Source: Armatimonadota bacterium (GTDB taxonomy: Bacteria; Armatimonadota; Fimbriimonadia; Fimbriimonadales; Fimbriimonadaceae). From it: a DNA stretch of 27,247 bases. The stretch lies in NCBI GenBank assembly GCA_023392285.1, contig JAEVZK010000131.1, positions 1 to 27,247 on the forward strand, read 5' to 3'. Of this stretch, positions 21,118-27,247 are shown in pieces. Every line of letters starts with the position of its first letter. Within the stretch, counting starts at the first letter, position 1. The notes beneath the pieces are model-generated. The model made no database searches and was not told where the DNA came from. It was given only the letters and a program-made list of their open reading frames with translations. A program made the translations under genes and the position numbers.

Positions 21118-21974
21118 GAAAGGCGCCGAAGCTGCCATTCCCCGGAGTGGCGATCGTTCCAATTCCGAACATCACCGCCCTCGCGAGCCCGCTCCAGCAG
21201 ATCCAGGTTGAGCTCGGCGATCACCACGCCTTCCTCGCCAAGAGGCGTCTCGCCGAGGACAGCGGATTCTGGAAACGGCTCAATGCTAGGACAAAGAATG
21301 GCGCTCGAGCCATAAGTTTCGGGCACCGGCTCTCGGCCCAAGCTTCCTAAGAGGGAAGCGTGGACGACGTAATTCTGATTCTCGATTGCCCTCGCCTGAC
21401 AGCACCATCGAACTCGCTGAAAACCACGACGAGTTTCGGTAAAGGCAGGAACGCATTGGACCAGCACACCCTCTTCCGCCAAAGCTCGACCACTCTCGGG
21501 AAACTCGCTGTCGTAGCAAATAGTTACGCCTAGTCTAGGATCGTGAGGCCTAGCGAGTCCGGATCCAGGCTGCAGCCTCCACATTTCACGTTCGTACCGG
21601 GTTAAATTATTCTTCGTTCCCAAGGCGAGGCCACGTACCGGATCCGCGATCGCGCAAACATTTACGATTCCTTGGGGCGTCTCCTTGAAATAAGAGCCAC
21701 CAACCAAGGTCATCCCGCTTGAGGCAGCAATTCGAGACAGCCAATCCTCTATCGCACCCGAGAATTGGACTAGATAGCGCGCCGCCTTATGTTCGGCCAA
21801 GTCTGGTTCGAGGTTGAGCAGTTCGAGGATCTGAAGCTCTGGCAGGACAACCACCGAGGCTCCACCGTTGTGGGCTTCTTCGATCAGGTCATAGAAGTGG
21901 CCGAAGAACTCACTGTCGGACCTGATCTGCCGTATTTTCCATGCGACTGCGGCAACCTTCACCTGTCCATCCAC
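21114..21974 (-). CDS. Nitrilase-superfamily amidohydrolase, YhcX C-terminal-half type
   Basis: C-N hydrolase that should cleave an amide or nitrile with a Glu-Lys-Cys triad. VVVLPELQ (40-47) holds the Glu. KNNLTRYEREMW supplies the Lys that follows a typical LGTKN run. VTICYDSEFPE holds the nucleophile Cys. QARAIENQNYVV is another family block. Sequence and order match the C-terminal part of the Bacillus YhcX protein, where this domain is fused behind a GNAT domain, down to the final GGDVRNWNDRHS. Here it is a separate gene whose GTG start (21974) lies 16 bases inside the GNAT gene in another frame. 286 residues covers a full nitrilase fold. Substrate unknown. The end shares CTAG with the ppc stop. 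Confidence 0.88.
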   Translation of the reverse strand: MDGQVKVAAVAWKIRQIRSDSEFFGHFYDLIEEAHNGGASVVVLPELQILELLNLEPDLAEHKAARYLVQFSGAIEDWLSRIAASSGMTLVGGSYFKETPQGIVNVCAIADPVRGLALGTKNNLTRYEREMWRLQPGSGLARPHDPRLGVTICYDSEFPESGRALAEEGVLVQCVPAFTETRRGFQRVRWCCQARAIENQNYVVHASLLGSLGREPVPETYGSSAILCPSIEPFPESAVLGETPLGEEGVVIAELNLDLLERAREGGDVRNWNDRHSGEWQLRRLS

Positions 21975-22639
21975 TCCAGCGCTGCCGCCGCATTTCCGGA
22001 TTCGAAATCATCCATGTAATCTCTTATGACGCCTTCTAGGCGGAGCCCGACGCGAAGCATGGGCGTAAGGGTCGGGTCCTTAACCGCGCCGGATTCCACC
22101 TGACGGGCATACATTTCAGGAGTAGCGTCCCCGGTTTGATTTGCCCAGCTTGCAAAACCTGGCATGCGAACGGCTGTTCCGTAGCGCGTCAGATTCATTC
22201 CTCGGCAAAGATCGAATCGTTGCTTCATAAACTCGCGCAGCAAACCCTTGCCGCGCACCGACGGATGGACACTGACATCCAGACCGTATAAGGTCTTGCC
22301 GCTCCGATCGAACCTCCGAAGATAAGGTCCGCCCACCGTTTCAGTCCAGCTGGTGTGAGCGTCCCATACCGCGTCGGGCACAAGGGTATTACTGCAGCTC
22401 GCCCAAACTTTGTCTTTCTGATCGAGCGTCACAAACTGGCCTTCGGGAAAGATTTCGAGGTGGCGCCGCAAGTGCGAGCCGTTCCAGAGAAGCTCTTCGG
22501 GAAAGGGCGGGGGGAAACAGGCAAGTTGAAGCATGGCCACTTCTGGGATGTGGTCAGGTTCCATACGAACGATGTGGAGTCCGTCGTTCAGCGCTGCTCT
22601 CCGAAGATCATCCGCTGACGGGCGTGTTCGTCCTCCCAC
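21959..22639 (-). CDS. GNAT-family N-acetyltransferase, YhcX N-terminal-half type
   Basis: Predicted acyl-CoA-dependent N-acyltransferase. LHIVRMEPDHIPEVAML is strand 1 and helix 1, HLEIFPEGQFVTLDQKDKV the next hairpin, and LDVSVHPSVRGKGLLREFMKQR the acetyl-CoA-binding motif A (Arg-x-Gly-x-Gly-like). The C-terminal part (PGFASWA, MYARQVESGAVKDPTL, LRLEGVI, AAALEWMDR) follows YhcX closely and stops exactly where YhcX has its linker to the nitrilase domain. The frame is open far upstream to 22921, but that part is antisense-free overlap with the aldolase gene and looks non-coding. The GTG at 22639 is used here. CTG at 22591, which overlaps the aldolase TGA, or ATG at 22564 are alternatives; the last would lose strand 1. 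None has a good ribosome site, so coupling to the aldolase gene is likely. Confidence 0.82.
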   Translation of the reverse strand: MGGRTRPSADDLRRAALNDGLHIVRMEPDHIPEVAMLQLACFPPPFPEELLWNGSHLRRHLEIFPEGQFVTLDQKDKVWASCSNTLVPDAVWDAHTSWTETVGGPYLRRFDRSGKTLYGLDVSVHPSVRGKGLLREFMKQRFDLCRGMNLTRYGTAVRMPGFASWANQTGDATPEMYARQVESGAVKDPTLTPMLRVGLRLEGVIRDYMDDFESGNAAAALEWMDR

Positions 22640-23346
22640 CGGTGAATTTGTTCGATCGACCCCTTCGACAGGAAAACTAGATCCCGTCCGGTGGCGAGCG
22701 CTCCGAGAAGAACTTTGGCCACCTTGACTGCCATCAAACTGGCGGCGGCCACTTCCTTTGCAGTGGCTCCGGTGCAGATCAGGCCGTGGTTTTGCAGCCA
22801 ATACGTCTTGGGCCAGCTTCCAAAATTTTTCTTGAATATGTTTGCTCGTTCTTGAATGACCTGCGCGAGCAAGAGGCCGGGAGGCACATACGGAATGAAG
22901 CAGGAAGCAGGCCCACAGCAAACGATTTCGTCGGGAAATATCCGCTTCGTGGCAAGTTCCTCAGCCGCGCTGGTGCAGAGCAGGCTGAGAAGAGGCACCG
23001 GGTGCGAATGTGCCACGAAACACGCGTCAGTCTCCTGAAGCAGCCACGCATGCATGAAAGTCTCAGTCGAAGGATTAGGTCCGTCAGTGGTTGCCCGATT
23101 CAGGAGTTGGCGACACATGGCGTCATCGAGGGACTGGGTAAGTCCAGTGCAGACTCCCGATAGCTTCACGTAGGAGAACCCTTCGGGCCGAATATCCTGC
23201 ATTTGGTGGCCGCTGCCCTTAACCCAGATGGAGTCCTGTTCTGCGGCGAGGCAGGAGACATTCCCCTCGCCAAGGATGCAAAGCTCATTGGCGGGATCGC
23301 CGAGTACGTGAGCCAGCCACACCAGTTCCTCGGGAATCACCGCCAT
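22588..23346 (-). CDS. Class II aldolase/adducin-family protein
   Basis: Zinc-dependent aldolase or dehydratase-type enzyme acting on a small phosphorylated or free sugar-like substrate; the exact reaction cannot be told. LGEGNVSC (25-32) is the substrate-loop motif, VKGSGH (42-47) the next one, and PSTETFMHAWLL (92-103) carries the catalytic acid position Glu95. AHSHP (112-116) gives zinc ligands His113 and His115, and QNHGLI (185-190) the third, His187. 252 residues is within the family range (fuculose-phosphate aldolase, MtnB, ribulose-phosphate epimerase types). It starts 51 bases after leuA ends and runs into the GNAT gene, so leuA, aldolase, GNAT and amidohydrolase may form one unit. 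The ATG at 23346 has AAGG adjacent and TAGCTT 6 bases upstream. Confidence 0.87.
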   Translation of the reverse strand: MAVIPEELVWLAHVLGDPANELCILGEGNVSCLAAEQDSIWVKGSGHQMQDIRPEGFSYVKLSGVCTGLTQSLDDAMCRQLLNRATTDGPNPSTETFMHAWLLQETDACFVAHSHPVPLLSLLCTSAAEELATKRIFPDEIVCCGPASCFIPYVPPGLLLAQVIQERANIFKKNFGSWPKTYWLQNHGLICTGATAKEVAAASLMAVKVAKVLLGALATGRDLVFLSKGSIEQIHRWEDEHARQRMIFGEQR

Positions 23347-23352
23347 CCTTGT

Positions 23353-23358
23353 AAGCTA
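23353..23358 (-). promoter_or_regulatory. Weak candidate -10 box before the aldolase gene
   Basis: TAGCTT on the minus strand ends 6 bases before the ATG at 23346. No -35. The gene may instead be read through from leuA. Confidence 0.25.
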
Positions 23359-23397
23359 TCCATCGCCCAGATCGATCGCGTTTGTCAGAACAGATCC

Positions 23398-24549
23398 TTA
23401 GCTATTCACGAGTTCGCGCAGGTCTTCTTCGTCAACTTCCTTCTTCGTGTCTGCAACTTGCAAGAAGTTGTTGTAGATCGATTCAAATCGCTCGTCCGTA
23501 AAGTTAAAGCCAAGTTCCGCGAGTCGGTGCTTGAGGCCGTGACGACCGGATCGGGCGGTGAGGATGATCTCGCTCTTCTCCGCACCGACGAGGTGCGGGT
23601 CGATAATCTCGTAGGTAGAGCGCTCCTTAAGGACCCCATCTTGGTGGATTCCGCTCGAATGGGCGTATGCGTTCGCGCCGACAACCGCCTTGTTGCGTTG
23701 CACCACCATCCCTGTCAGCTTTGACACGAGTCGAGACACGGCCAGGAGCCGTGTTGAGTCGATGTTGGTTTCAACCTGGAAGAGATCCGCGCGGATTTTG
23801 AGCGCCATCGCTACCTCCTCTAGAGCCGTGTTTCCGGCCCTTTCACCGATACCGTTTACGGTGACCTCGACCTGCCTCGCACCTCCCATGACTCCGGCAA
23901 GCGTATTGGCGGTGGCCATTCCTAGATCGTTATGGCAGTGGCAGGAAAAAACCGCCCGATCACTGTTCGGTACATTTTCAATGATGCCCTTAATGAGGTG
24001 GTAATACTCGTTTGGATATGTATAACCCGTTGTATCCGGCACGTTGATCGTAGTAGCGCCGGCGTCGATGATGGCCTCAACGACTCGGTAAACATAATCT
24101 CGGTCGGCTCGGCCCGAGTCTTCCATAAAATATTCGATGTTGTCGGTGTACTGGCGAGCGGTTTTCACGGCGTTCACGCCAGTTTCAAGAGCCTGATCTT
24201 TTGTCATCTTGAGCTTGTGCTGAAGATGGTTTTCGCTGACCCCCAGTCCGGTGTGGATGCGCGGATTCTCAGCTCCTTTCAGCGCCTCAGCCGCGACCTC
24301 GATGTCTTTCGTGCGCGCACGAGTGAGTCCGCAGATCTGCACGCCCTTGAGTTCTCGGCTGAGCACTTGAACCGCCTCAAAATCTCCCGGTGAAGAGATT
24401 GGAAAGCCCGCTTCGATAATATCGACTCCAAGTGAAACCAACTGCCGACCGATTTCCAACTTCTCGTCCATCGAGAGGCGCACGCCGGGGCTCTGCTCGC
24501 CATCGCGAAGTGTGGTGTCGAAAACCAGGACTCGATTGTTGGAGGACAT
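23398..24549 (-). CDS. leuA: 2-isopropylmalate synthase, catalytic part without the leucine-regulatory domain
   Basis: Condenses acetyl-CoA with 2-oxoisovalerate, the first committed step to leucine. FDTTLRDGEQSPGV (10-23) is signature 1 with the metal Asp and catalytic Arg. EAGFPISSPGDF (46-57) follows. SCHCHNDLGMATAN contains the His-x-His metal ligands, and VNGIGERAGNTALEEV is signature 2. ANAYAHSSGIHQDGVLK is the downstream helical subdomain. The protein stops at residue 383, just after KHRLAELGFNF and the FLQVADTKKEV-DLREL segment. LeuA proteins of about 510-520 residues continue there into the C-terminal dimer domain that binds leucine. No remnant of that domain is found in the 51 bases before the next gene. 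Homocitrate or citramalate synthases are alternatives, but the motifs are LeuA-like. The ATG has TATAAT 6 bases upstream. Confidence 0.88.
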   Translation of the reverse strand: MSSNNRVLVFDTTLRDGEQSPGVRLSMDEKLEIGRQLVSLGVDIIEAGFPISSPGDFEAVQVLSRELKGVQICGLTRARTKDIEVAAEALKGAENPRIHTGLGVSENHLQHKLKMTKDQALETGVNAVKTARQYTDNIEYFMEDSGRADRDYVYRVVEAIIDAGATTINVPDTTGYTYPNEYYHLIKGIIENVPNSDRAVFSCHCHNDLGMATANTLAGVMGGARQVEVTVNGIGERAGNTALEEVAMALKIRADLFQVETNIDSTRLLAVSRLVSKLTGMVVQRNKAVVGANAYAHSSGIHQDGVLKERSTYEIIDPHLVGAEKSEIILTARSGRHGLKHRLAELGFNFTDERFESIYNNFLQVADTKKEVDEEDLRELVNS

Positions 24550-24555
24550 ACCTCT

Positions 24556-24561
24556 ATTATA
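24556..24561 (-). promoter_or_regulatory. -10 box TATAAT of leuA
   Basis: A perfect TATAAT on the minus strand, then AGAGGT, then the ATG at 24549. The 6-base spacing predicts a leaderless mRNA. No recognisable -35. Confidence 0.6.
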
Positions 24562-24626
24562 GTCGTGAGTTCCTGAGTGTGCGCCTGAAGTGGGGCCAAT
24601 CGCTGCCGGGCTCTCTAGATAGTTGG

Positions 24627-24653
24627 GCTGGAGAGGCGACGAGCCCCTCCAGC
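24627..24653 (-). terminator. Hairpin downstream of the DUF892 gene
   Basis: GCTGGAG (24627-24633) pairs with CTCCAGC (24647-24653), then one mismatch, then GGC with GCC around a 5-base loop. It begins 8 bases after the DUF892 stop on the minus strand. No T-tract. Confidence 0.5.
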
Positions 24654-24661
24654 AGGTGGGA

Positions 24662-25195
24662 TTACTTAACGGAAACGTTCTGTTTCATCTTCGCGCCAGC
24701 GTTCTTATCGCCAGCCTGGGCGGCTTTGTTAATCCCGCCTTCGGCGAGTTTCGTGAGGTTGTCGTCAGTCTGCTCTTCCTCCTTCAGAGTTTCCTGGAGG
24801 AGCTTGACGACATCTTGATTGCCAAGGAGCTTCGCCCATTGGACCGCCGTGCCGTAGTTCGCCATTTCGTAGTGCTCGAACTTCTGGCCACCACAAATGA
24901 GCATCGCATCCCTCAGCGGACCTTCCTCGTACTCATCGATCGCTTCGCTCATCTCTTCAATGATGCCCTTTGCCGCTGCGCACACCTTTCCGCTCGGCTT
25001 GAAGTCCATCATTTCGGCGACCTTTTCTAGTCGCTCCACGTGACCTTCCGTCTGAGTTCGATGTTCCTCGAATGCAGCGCTCAGCTTTTCGTCGGAAGCG
25101 GCCTTCGCCGCTTTCGGCAATGCCTTGAGAACTTGCTTCTCAGCGTTATACATGTCCTTGACGAGGTCTTGAAATAGTGATTCGAAATTTTTCAT
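24662..25195 (-). CDS. DUF892 ferritin-like protein (YciE/YciF type)
   Basis: 177-residue four-helix-bundle protein of the ferritin-like superfamily, often linked with stress response; its chemistry is unsettled. The N-terminal FESLFQDLVKDMYNAEKQVLKALPK (4-28) is the family signature. Helix 2 holds FEEHRTQTEGHVERLE, and EEMSEAIDEYEEGPLRDAML and KFEHYEMANYGT follow, supplying the Glu and His residues of a possible di-metal site. The tail after residue 145 is Lys/Ala-rich and probably flexible. The ATG has a strong Shine-Dalgarno sequence (AAGGAGG at 25200-25206). Next door, divergently, is an iron permease-like gene, so an iron connection is possible but only suggested by position. Confidence 0.9.
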   Translation of the reverse strand: MKNFESLFQDLVKDMYNAEKQVLKALPKAAKAASDEKLSAAFEEHRTQTEGHVERLEKVAEMMDFKPSGKVCAAAKGIIEEMSEAIDEYEEGPLRDAMLICGGQKFEHYEMANYGTAVQWAKLLGNQDVVKLLQETLKEEEQTDDNLTKLAEGGINKAAQAGDKNAGAKMKQNVSVK

Positions 25196-25302
25196 TGCTC
25201 CTCCTTTGAAGTTAACAAGTGGTTCGACAGGCGTTTAGGGTCTCAGGTTCTAGCCCAAGTGTCAGGACAAAGCGGGACAAGCGTGCCTTGCGCCTCCCAT
25301 GT

Positions 25303-25758
25303 ATGCAACAAGAATGTGTATCTGTGCATCAAGTATTTGTGGAAAACCGCTTTAACAAATTTGCGCGAAAGGCGGCCGATTTGACCGGAACGCCCTGGGC
25401 ATTCATGGTTGCAGCACTCTTGATCGTGGTCTGGCTCATTTCTGGACCGATATTCAAGTTCGGCGACACCTGGCAACTAGTGATCAACACGGGAACGACG
25501 ATCATTACCTTCTTGATGGTTTTCGTTATCCAAAACACTCAAAATCGGGATTCAAAAGCCATGCACCTGAAAATCGATGAGCTGCTGAGGGCAAACGAGA
25601 AAGCGCGTAACGCACTGATGGAGCTGGAGCAGAAAACAGATTCTGAACTTGCCGAGTATCAAAAGGAGTTCGACAAACTGTGTGAGGGCGGAGATGTTGA
25701 AAAACTCAACGCAGAGTGGGCGGAGAGCTACAAAAAGAGCCACGCGAAGGCAAACTAG
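25303..25758 (+). CDS. Low-affinity iron permease-family membrane protein
   Basis: Inner-membrane protein of the low-affinity iron permease family (PF04120-type); iron transport has not been shown for most bacterial members. FNKFARKAADLTGTPWAF (about residues 17-34) precedes two transmembrane segments (FMVAALLIVVWLISG and VINTGTTIITFLMVFVIQ). The family core between and after them reads GDTWQLVINTGTT and FVIQNTQNRDSKAMHLKIDELLRA. A charged coiled-coil-like tail of about 60 residues follows. The ATG at 25303 gives 151 residues. The frame is open to 25219, but the extra residues look non-coding. GTG codons a little downstream are alternatives. No good ribosome site is visible. The stop TAG shares the palindrome CTAG (25755-25758) with the stop of the convergent Nfu gene. 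Confidence 0.87.
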   Translation: MQQECVSVHQVFVENRFNKFARKAADLTGTPWAFMVAALLIVVWLISGPIFKFGDTWQLVINTGTTIITFLMVFVIQNTQNRDSKAMHLKIDELLRANEKARNALMELEQKTDSELAEYQKEFDKLCEGGDVEKLNAEWAESYKKSHAKAN

Positions 25759-26039
25759 CGCTTTTCCACGACTTTCTTGACACCAGGCACCAGCATGCGT
25801 AGCTGCTCTTCGATTCCGTGCTTGAGAGTGATGCCGGACATCGGACAGCCATTGCAAGCCCCCGTTAACTGGATGGTCACGACTCCGCGATCGTCGACAC
25901 CCAGAAGGTGAATCTCGCCTCCGTGGGAGCGCGCATATGCCTGCACGCTTTGCATGGCTTCCCGAACCTGCGGATAGAGCGGTCCTGCTTCCAGAACCTC
26001 GGGCTCCTTCTTGCCAAATAGGTTGCGAATGAGCTGCAT
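25755..26039 (-). CDS. NifU C-terminal-domain (Nfu-type) Fe-S scaffold/carrier protein
   Basis: 94 residues. Small protein that holds an Fe-S cluster between two subunits through a CxxC pair and passes it to target enzymes. LTGACNGCPMSGITLKHGIE (58-77) contains Cys62 and Cys65 in the family context, and MLVPGVKKVV ends the domain. The first 25 residues are a variable extension. It is stand-alone, as in many bacteria. The cysteine desulfurase at 12775-13884 could feed the same pathway, though the genes are far apart. The ATG at 26039 has AAGGTG 2-7 bases upstream and TACAAT 8 bases upstream. Confidence 0.93.
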   Translation of the reverse strand: MQLIRNLFGKKEPEVLEAGPLYPQVREAMQSVQAYARSHGGEIHLLGVDDRGVVTIQLTGACNGCPMSGITLKHGIEEQLRMLVPGVKKVVEKR

Positions 26040-26047
26040 CTCACCTT

Positions 26048-26053
26048 ATTGTA
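26048..26053 (-). promoter_or_regulatory. -10 box TACAAT of the Nfu gene
   Basis: TACAAT on the minus strand in the 26-base gap between GH127 and Nfu, 8 bases before the ATG at 26039. It suggests separate transcription from the upstream glycosidase gene. No good -35. Confidence 0.45.
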
Positions 26054-26065
26054 GCCGTTTTTCGT

Positions 26066-27247
26066 CTACCTTCTGATCCAGACTTGCATCGCATTTGGGC
26101 CACGATTGCACCAATCATAGTAAGGACGGAGCACCAGTTCGGCTTCCTCGACTTCGACGGTGTCGACTCCGGAGTAGAGTTCGTCCGGGAAATCGAGCTT
26201 CTCGCGAAATCCGCCGACACGCAACGTAACCGGCTCTCCCTCCTCCGCCGAAATTGGAGAATCGAGGTCGACCGTGAACGTCTGGGGTGAAAACATGTTG
26301 TCGTGGGCTTCCGCGCAGTATACGAGCGGTCCGCTCGCCAGGGCGACTCGGCCGAGATTGTCCAGCACTCGCGGATTGCTCTCGATCCAGCGGGGACTCA
26401 TTCCCAAATCGACGGTGATCGTGTCACCTGCCATCCATTTCTTCTTGAACACGGCGTAGCCATTCTCGTAATCGGCACCTTCTTCCAACCCGGGGAGCTC
26501 GGTCTCGACATCTTCCGCCCATTCTGGAATTCGGATTCTCACCTCGAACTCTGCGGGTCGTTCGGGATCGATTCTAAGGATGAACTTTCCAGACCAAGGA
26601 TAATTCGATTGGCACGAAACCTTGACCGTGGTGCCGTTCAGCTTCACCTCCGTCTCGAAAGCGGCTGGAATGTGGAGCCAAAAAGCATCCGAGGAAATTG
26701 AGGCGATGTACTGACCCACCGATCCAATGAGACGAGCAATATTAGGCGGGCAGCAGGCGCAACTGAACCATGGCGTCCGTTCCTCGTTTCCCCTGCTCTC
26801 AAGCGGATTTGCGTAAAAGAACTTGTCGCCACTGGCGGAAATGCCGCTGAGCGCTCCGTTGTACAGCGCTTTCTCGACGATATCGGCGTAGGTGCCGTCT
26901 CCCGTCACCTGAAGCATTCGTGCTCCCCAGAAGACCAATCCACAGGCGGCGCACGTTTCTGCGTAAGAGTTTAGATTGGGGAGGTCGTAGTCGAGGGTGA
27001 AGCCCTCGTTCGTGCCACTGGGTCCGATACCTCCGGTGACGTACATGCGGCGCGTGACAAGGTTCGTCCAAACCCGCTCAAGAGCGGCTCGCAGATCGGG
27101 ATCGTCCGACGCGAAGTCGGCGGCCGCAATGTAGAGGTACATGGCGCGAACCGCGTGGCCGACGACATCGACGTGCTCGCGAATTGGCAGATGGTCTTGC
27201 GAGTATTCCCCGGTGTACTCGCCATCTTTCGACATCATGCCTCGCAT
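26066..27247 (-). CDS. GH127-family beta-L-arabinofuranosidase (DUF1680), N-terminus beyond the right edge
   Basis: Retaining glycoside hydrolase that uses a zinc-bound cysteine nucleophile, usually acting on plant-derived beta-L-arabinofuranosides. The 393 visible residues are the C-terminal part of a protein normally 600-650 long; the frame is open at the edge, and the ATG there is by chance. GPSGTNEGFTLDYDLPN (75-91) holds the acid/base Glu81, and YAETCAACGL (95-104) the zinc ligands Glu97 and Cys99. FFYANPLES, then FSCACCPPN (161-169) with Cys165 and Cys166, give the remaining zinc ligand and the nucleophile pair. Residues 175-393 are beta-sandwich domains (IRIPEWAE, GRVALASGPLVYCAE). No signal information is available. 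Neighbouring sugar genes, if any, lie beyond the window. Confidence 0.93.
   Translation of the reverse strand: MRGMMSKDGEYTGEYSQDHLPIREHVDVVGHAVRAMYLYIAAADFASDDPDLRAALERVWTNLVTRRMYVTGGIGPSGTNEGFTLDYDLPNLNSYAETCAACGLVFWGARMLQVTGDGTYADIVEKALYNGALSGISASGDKFFYANPLESRGNEERTPWFSCACCPPNIARLIGSVGQYIASISSDAFWLHIPAAFETEVKLNGTTVKVSCQSNYPWSGKFILRIDPERPAEFEVRIRIPEWAEDVETELPGLEEGADYENGYAVFKKKWMAGDTITVDLGMSPRWIESNPRVLDNLGRVALASGPLVYCAEAHDNMFSPQTFTVDLDSPISAEEGEPVTLRVGGFREKLDFPDELYSGVDTVEVEEAELVLRPYYDWCNRGPNAMQVWIRR

Noticed and set aside
22640..22921. N-terminal extension of the GNAT frame up to 22921
   Set aside because: It overlaps the aldolase coding sequence and its residues are Arg/Ser/Gly-rich with no GNAT character.
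24662..25758. DUF892 and iron permease-like genes as a dedicated iron-storage and uptake operon
   Set aside because: They are divergent, DUF892 proteins are not shown to store iron, and no iron-regulator site could be identified between them.
1..27247. CRISPR array, tRNA, rRNA, insertion sequence or phage remnants
   Set aside because: I read for regularly spaced repeats, tRNA-like cloverleafs, transposase motifs and long terminal inverted repeats and saw none; short hairpins found all lie at gene ends. Weakly conserved small RNAs cannot be excluded by eye.

Overview
The window is a gene-dense stretch of a bacterial chromosome, with 27 genes and no gap of 300 bases or more. No tRNA or rRNA gene, insertion sequence, phage gene or CRISPR array was seen. 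Lipoprotein signals, secreted proteins and a PEP-CTERM sorting tail point to a Gram-negative-type envelope with an exosortase system. Together with the reaction-centre-type cytochrome c, the GH127 enzyme and the mixed start signals, this suggests something like Armatimonadota (Fimbriimonas-like). That placement is an impression from protein style, not a proof.

Left part (1-8337): the N-terminus of a lipoprotein (cut by the edge), isocitrate dehydrogenase, transketolase, a phenylalanine-type DAHP synthase behind a UdgX-type uracil-DNA glycosylase, a PEP-CTERM protein with a clear terminator, and a YyaL-type thioredoxin-domain protein with an unusual C-terminus.

Middle (8341-18288): a hypothetical protein, a BMP-family nucleoside-binding lipoprotein, aspartyl-tRNA synthetase, a divergent pair made of an unknown protein translationally coupled to a cysteine desulfurase, glycine C-acetyltransferase (kbl), a DinB-like protein, two exported NTF2-like proteins flanking a small membrane protein, and a diheme cytochrome c of the reaction-centre family.

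Right part (18391-27247): phosphoenolpyruvate carboxylase; a minus-strand cluster running leuA (catalytic part only), class II aldolase, GNAT and nitrilase-family amidohydrolase (the last two look like a split form of YhcX); a DUF892 ferritin-like protein; a low-affinity iron permease-like protein; an Nfu-type Fe-S protein; and the C-terminal two thirds of a GH127 beta-L-arabinofuranosidase.

Much of the content is central carbon and amino-acid supply: isocitrate, pentose phosphates, oxaloacetate, aromatics, leucine, threonine/glycine. Fe-S assembly (cysteine desulfurase, Nfu) and iron handling are also present.

The most interesting observations are not a new gene system. They are: (i) a recurring -10 box placed 5-8 bases before many start codons, implying leaderless transcripts; (ii) a GGTAnCCT variant of it in front of five core-metabolism genes; (iii) allosteric-site changes in PEP carboxylase and loss of the regulatory domain in LeuA; (iv) the UdgX covalent-trap motif; and (v) the clean split of YhcX into two overlapping genes.
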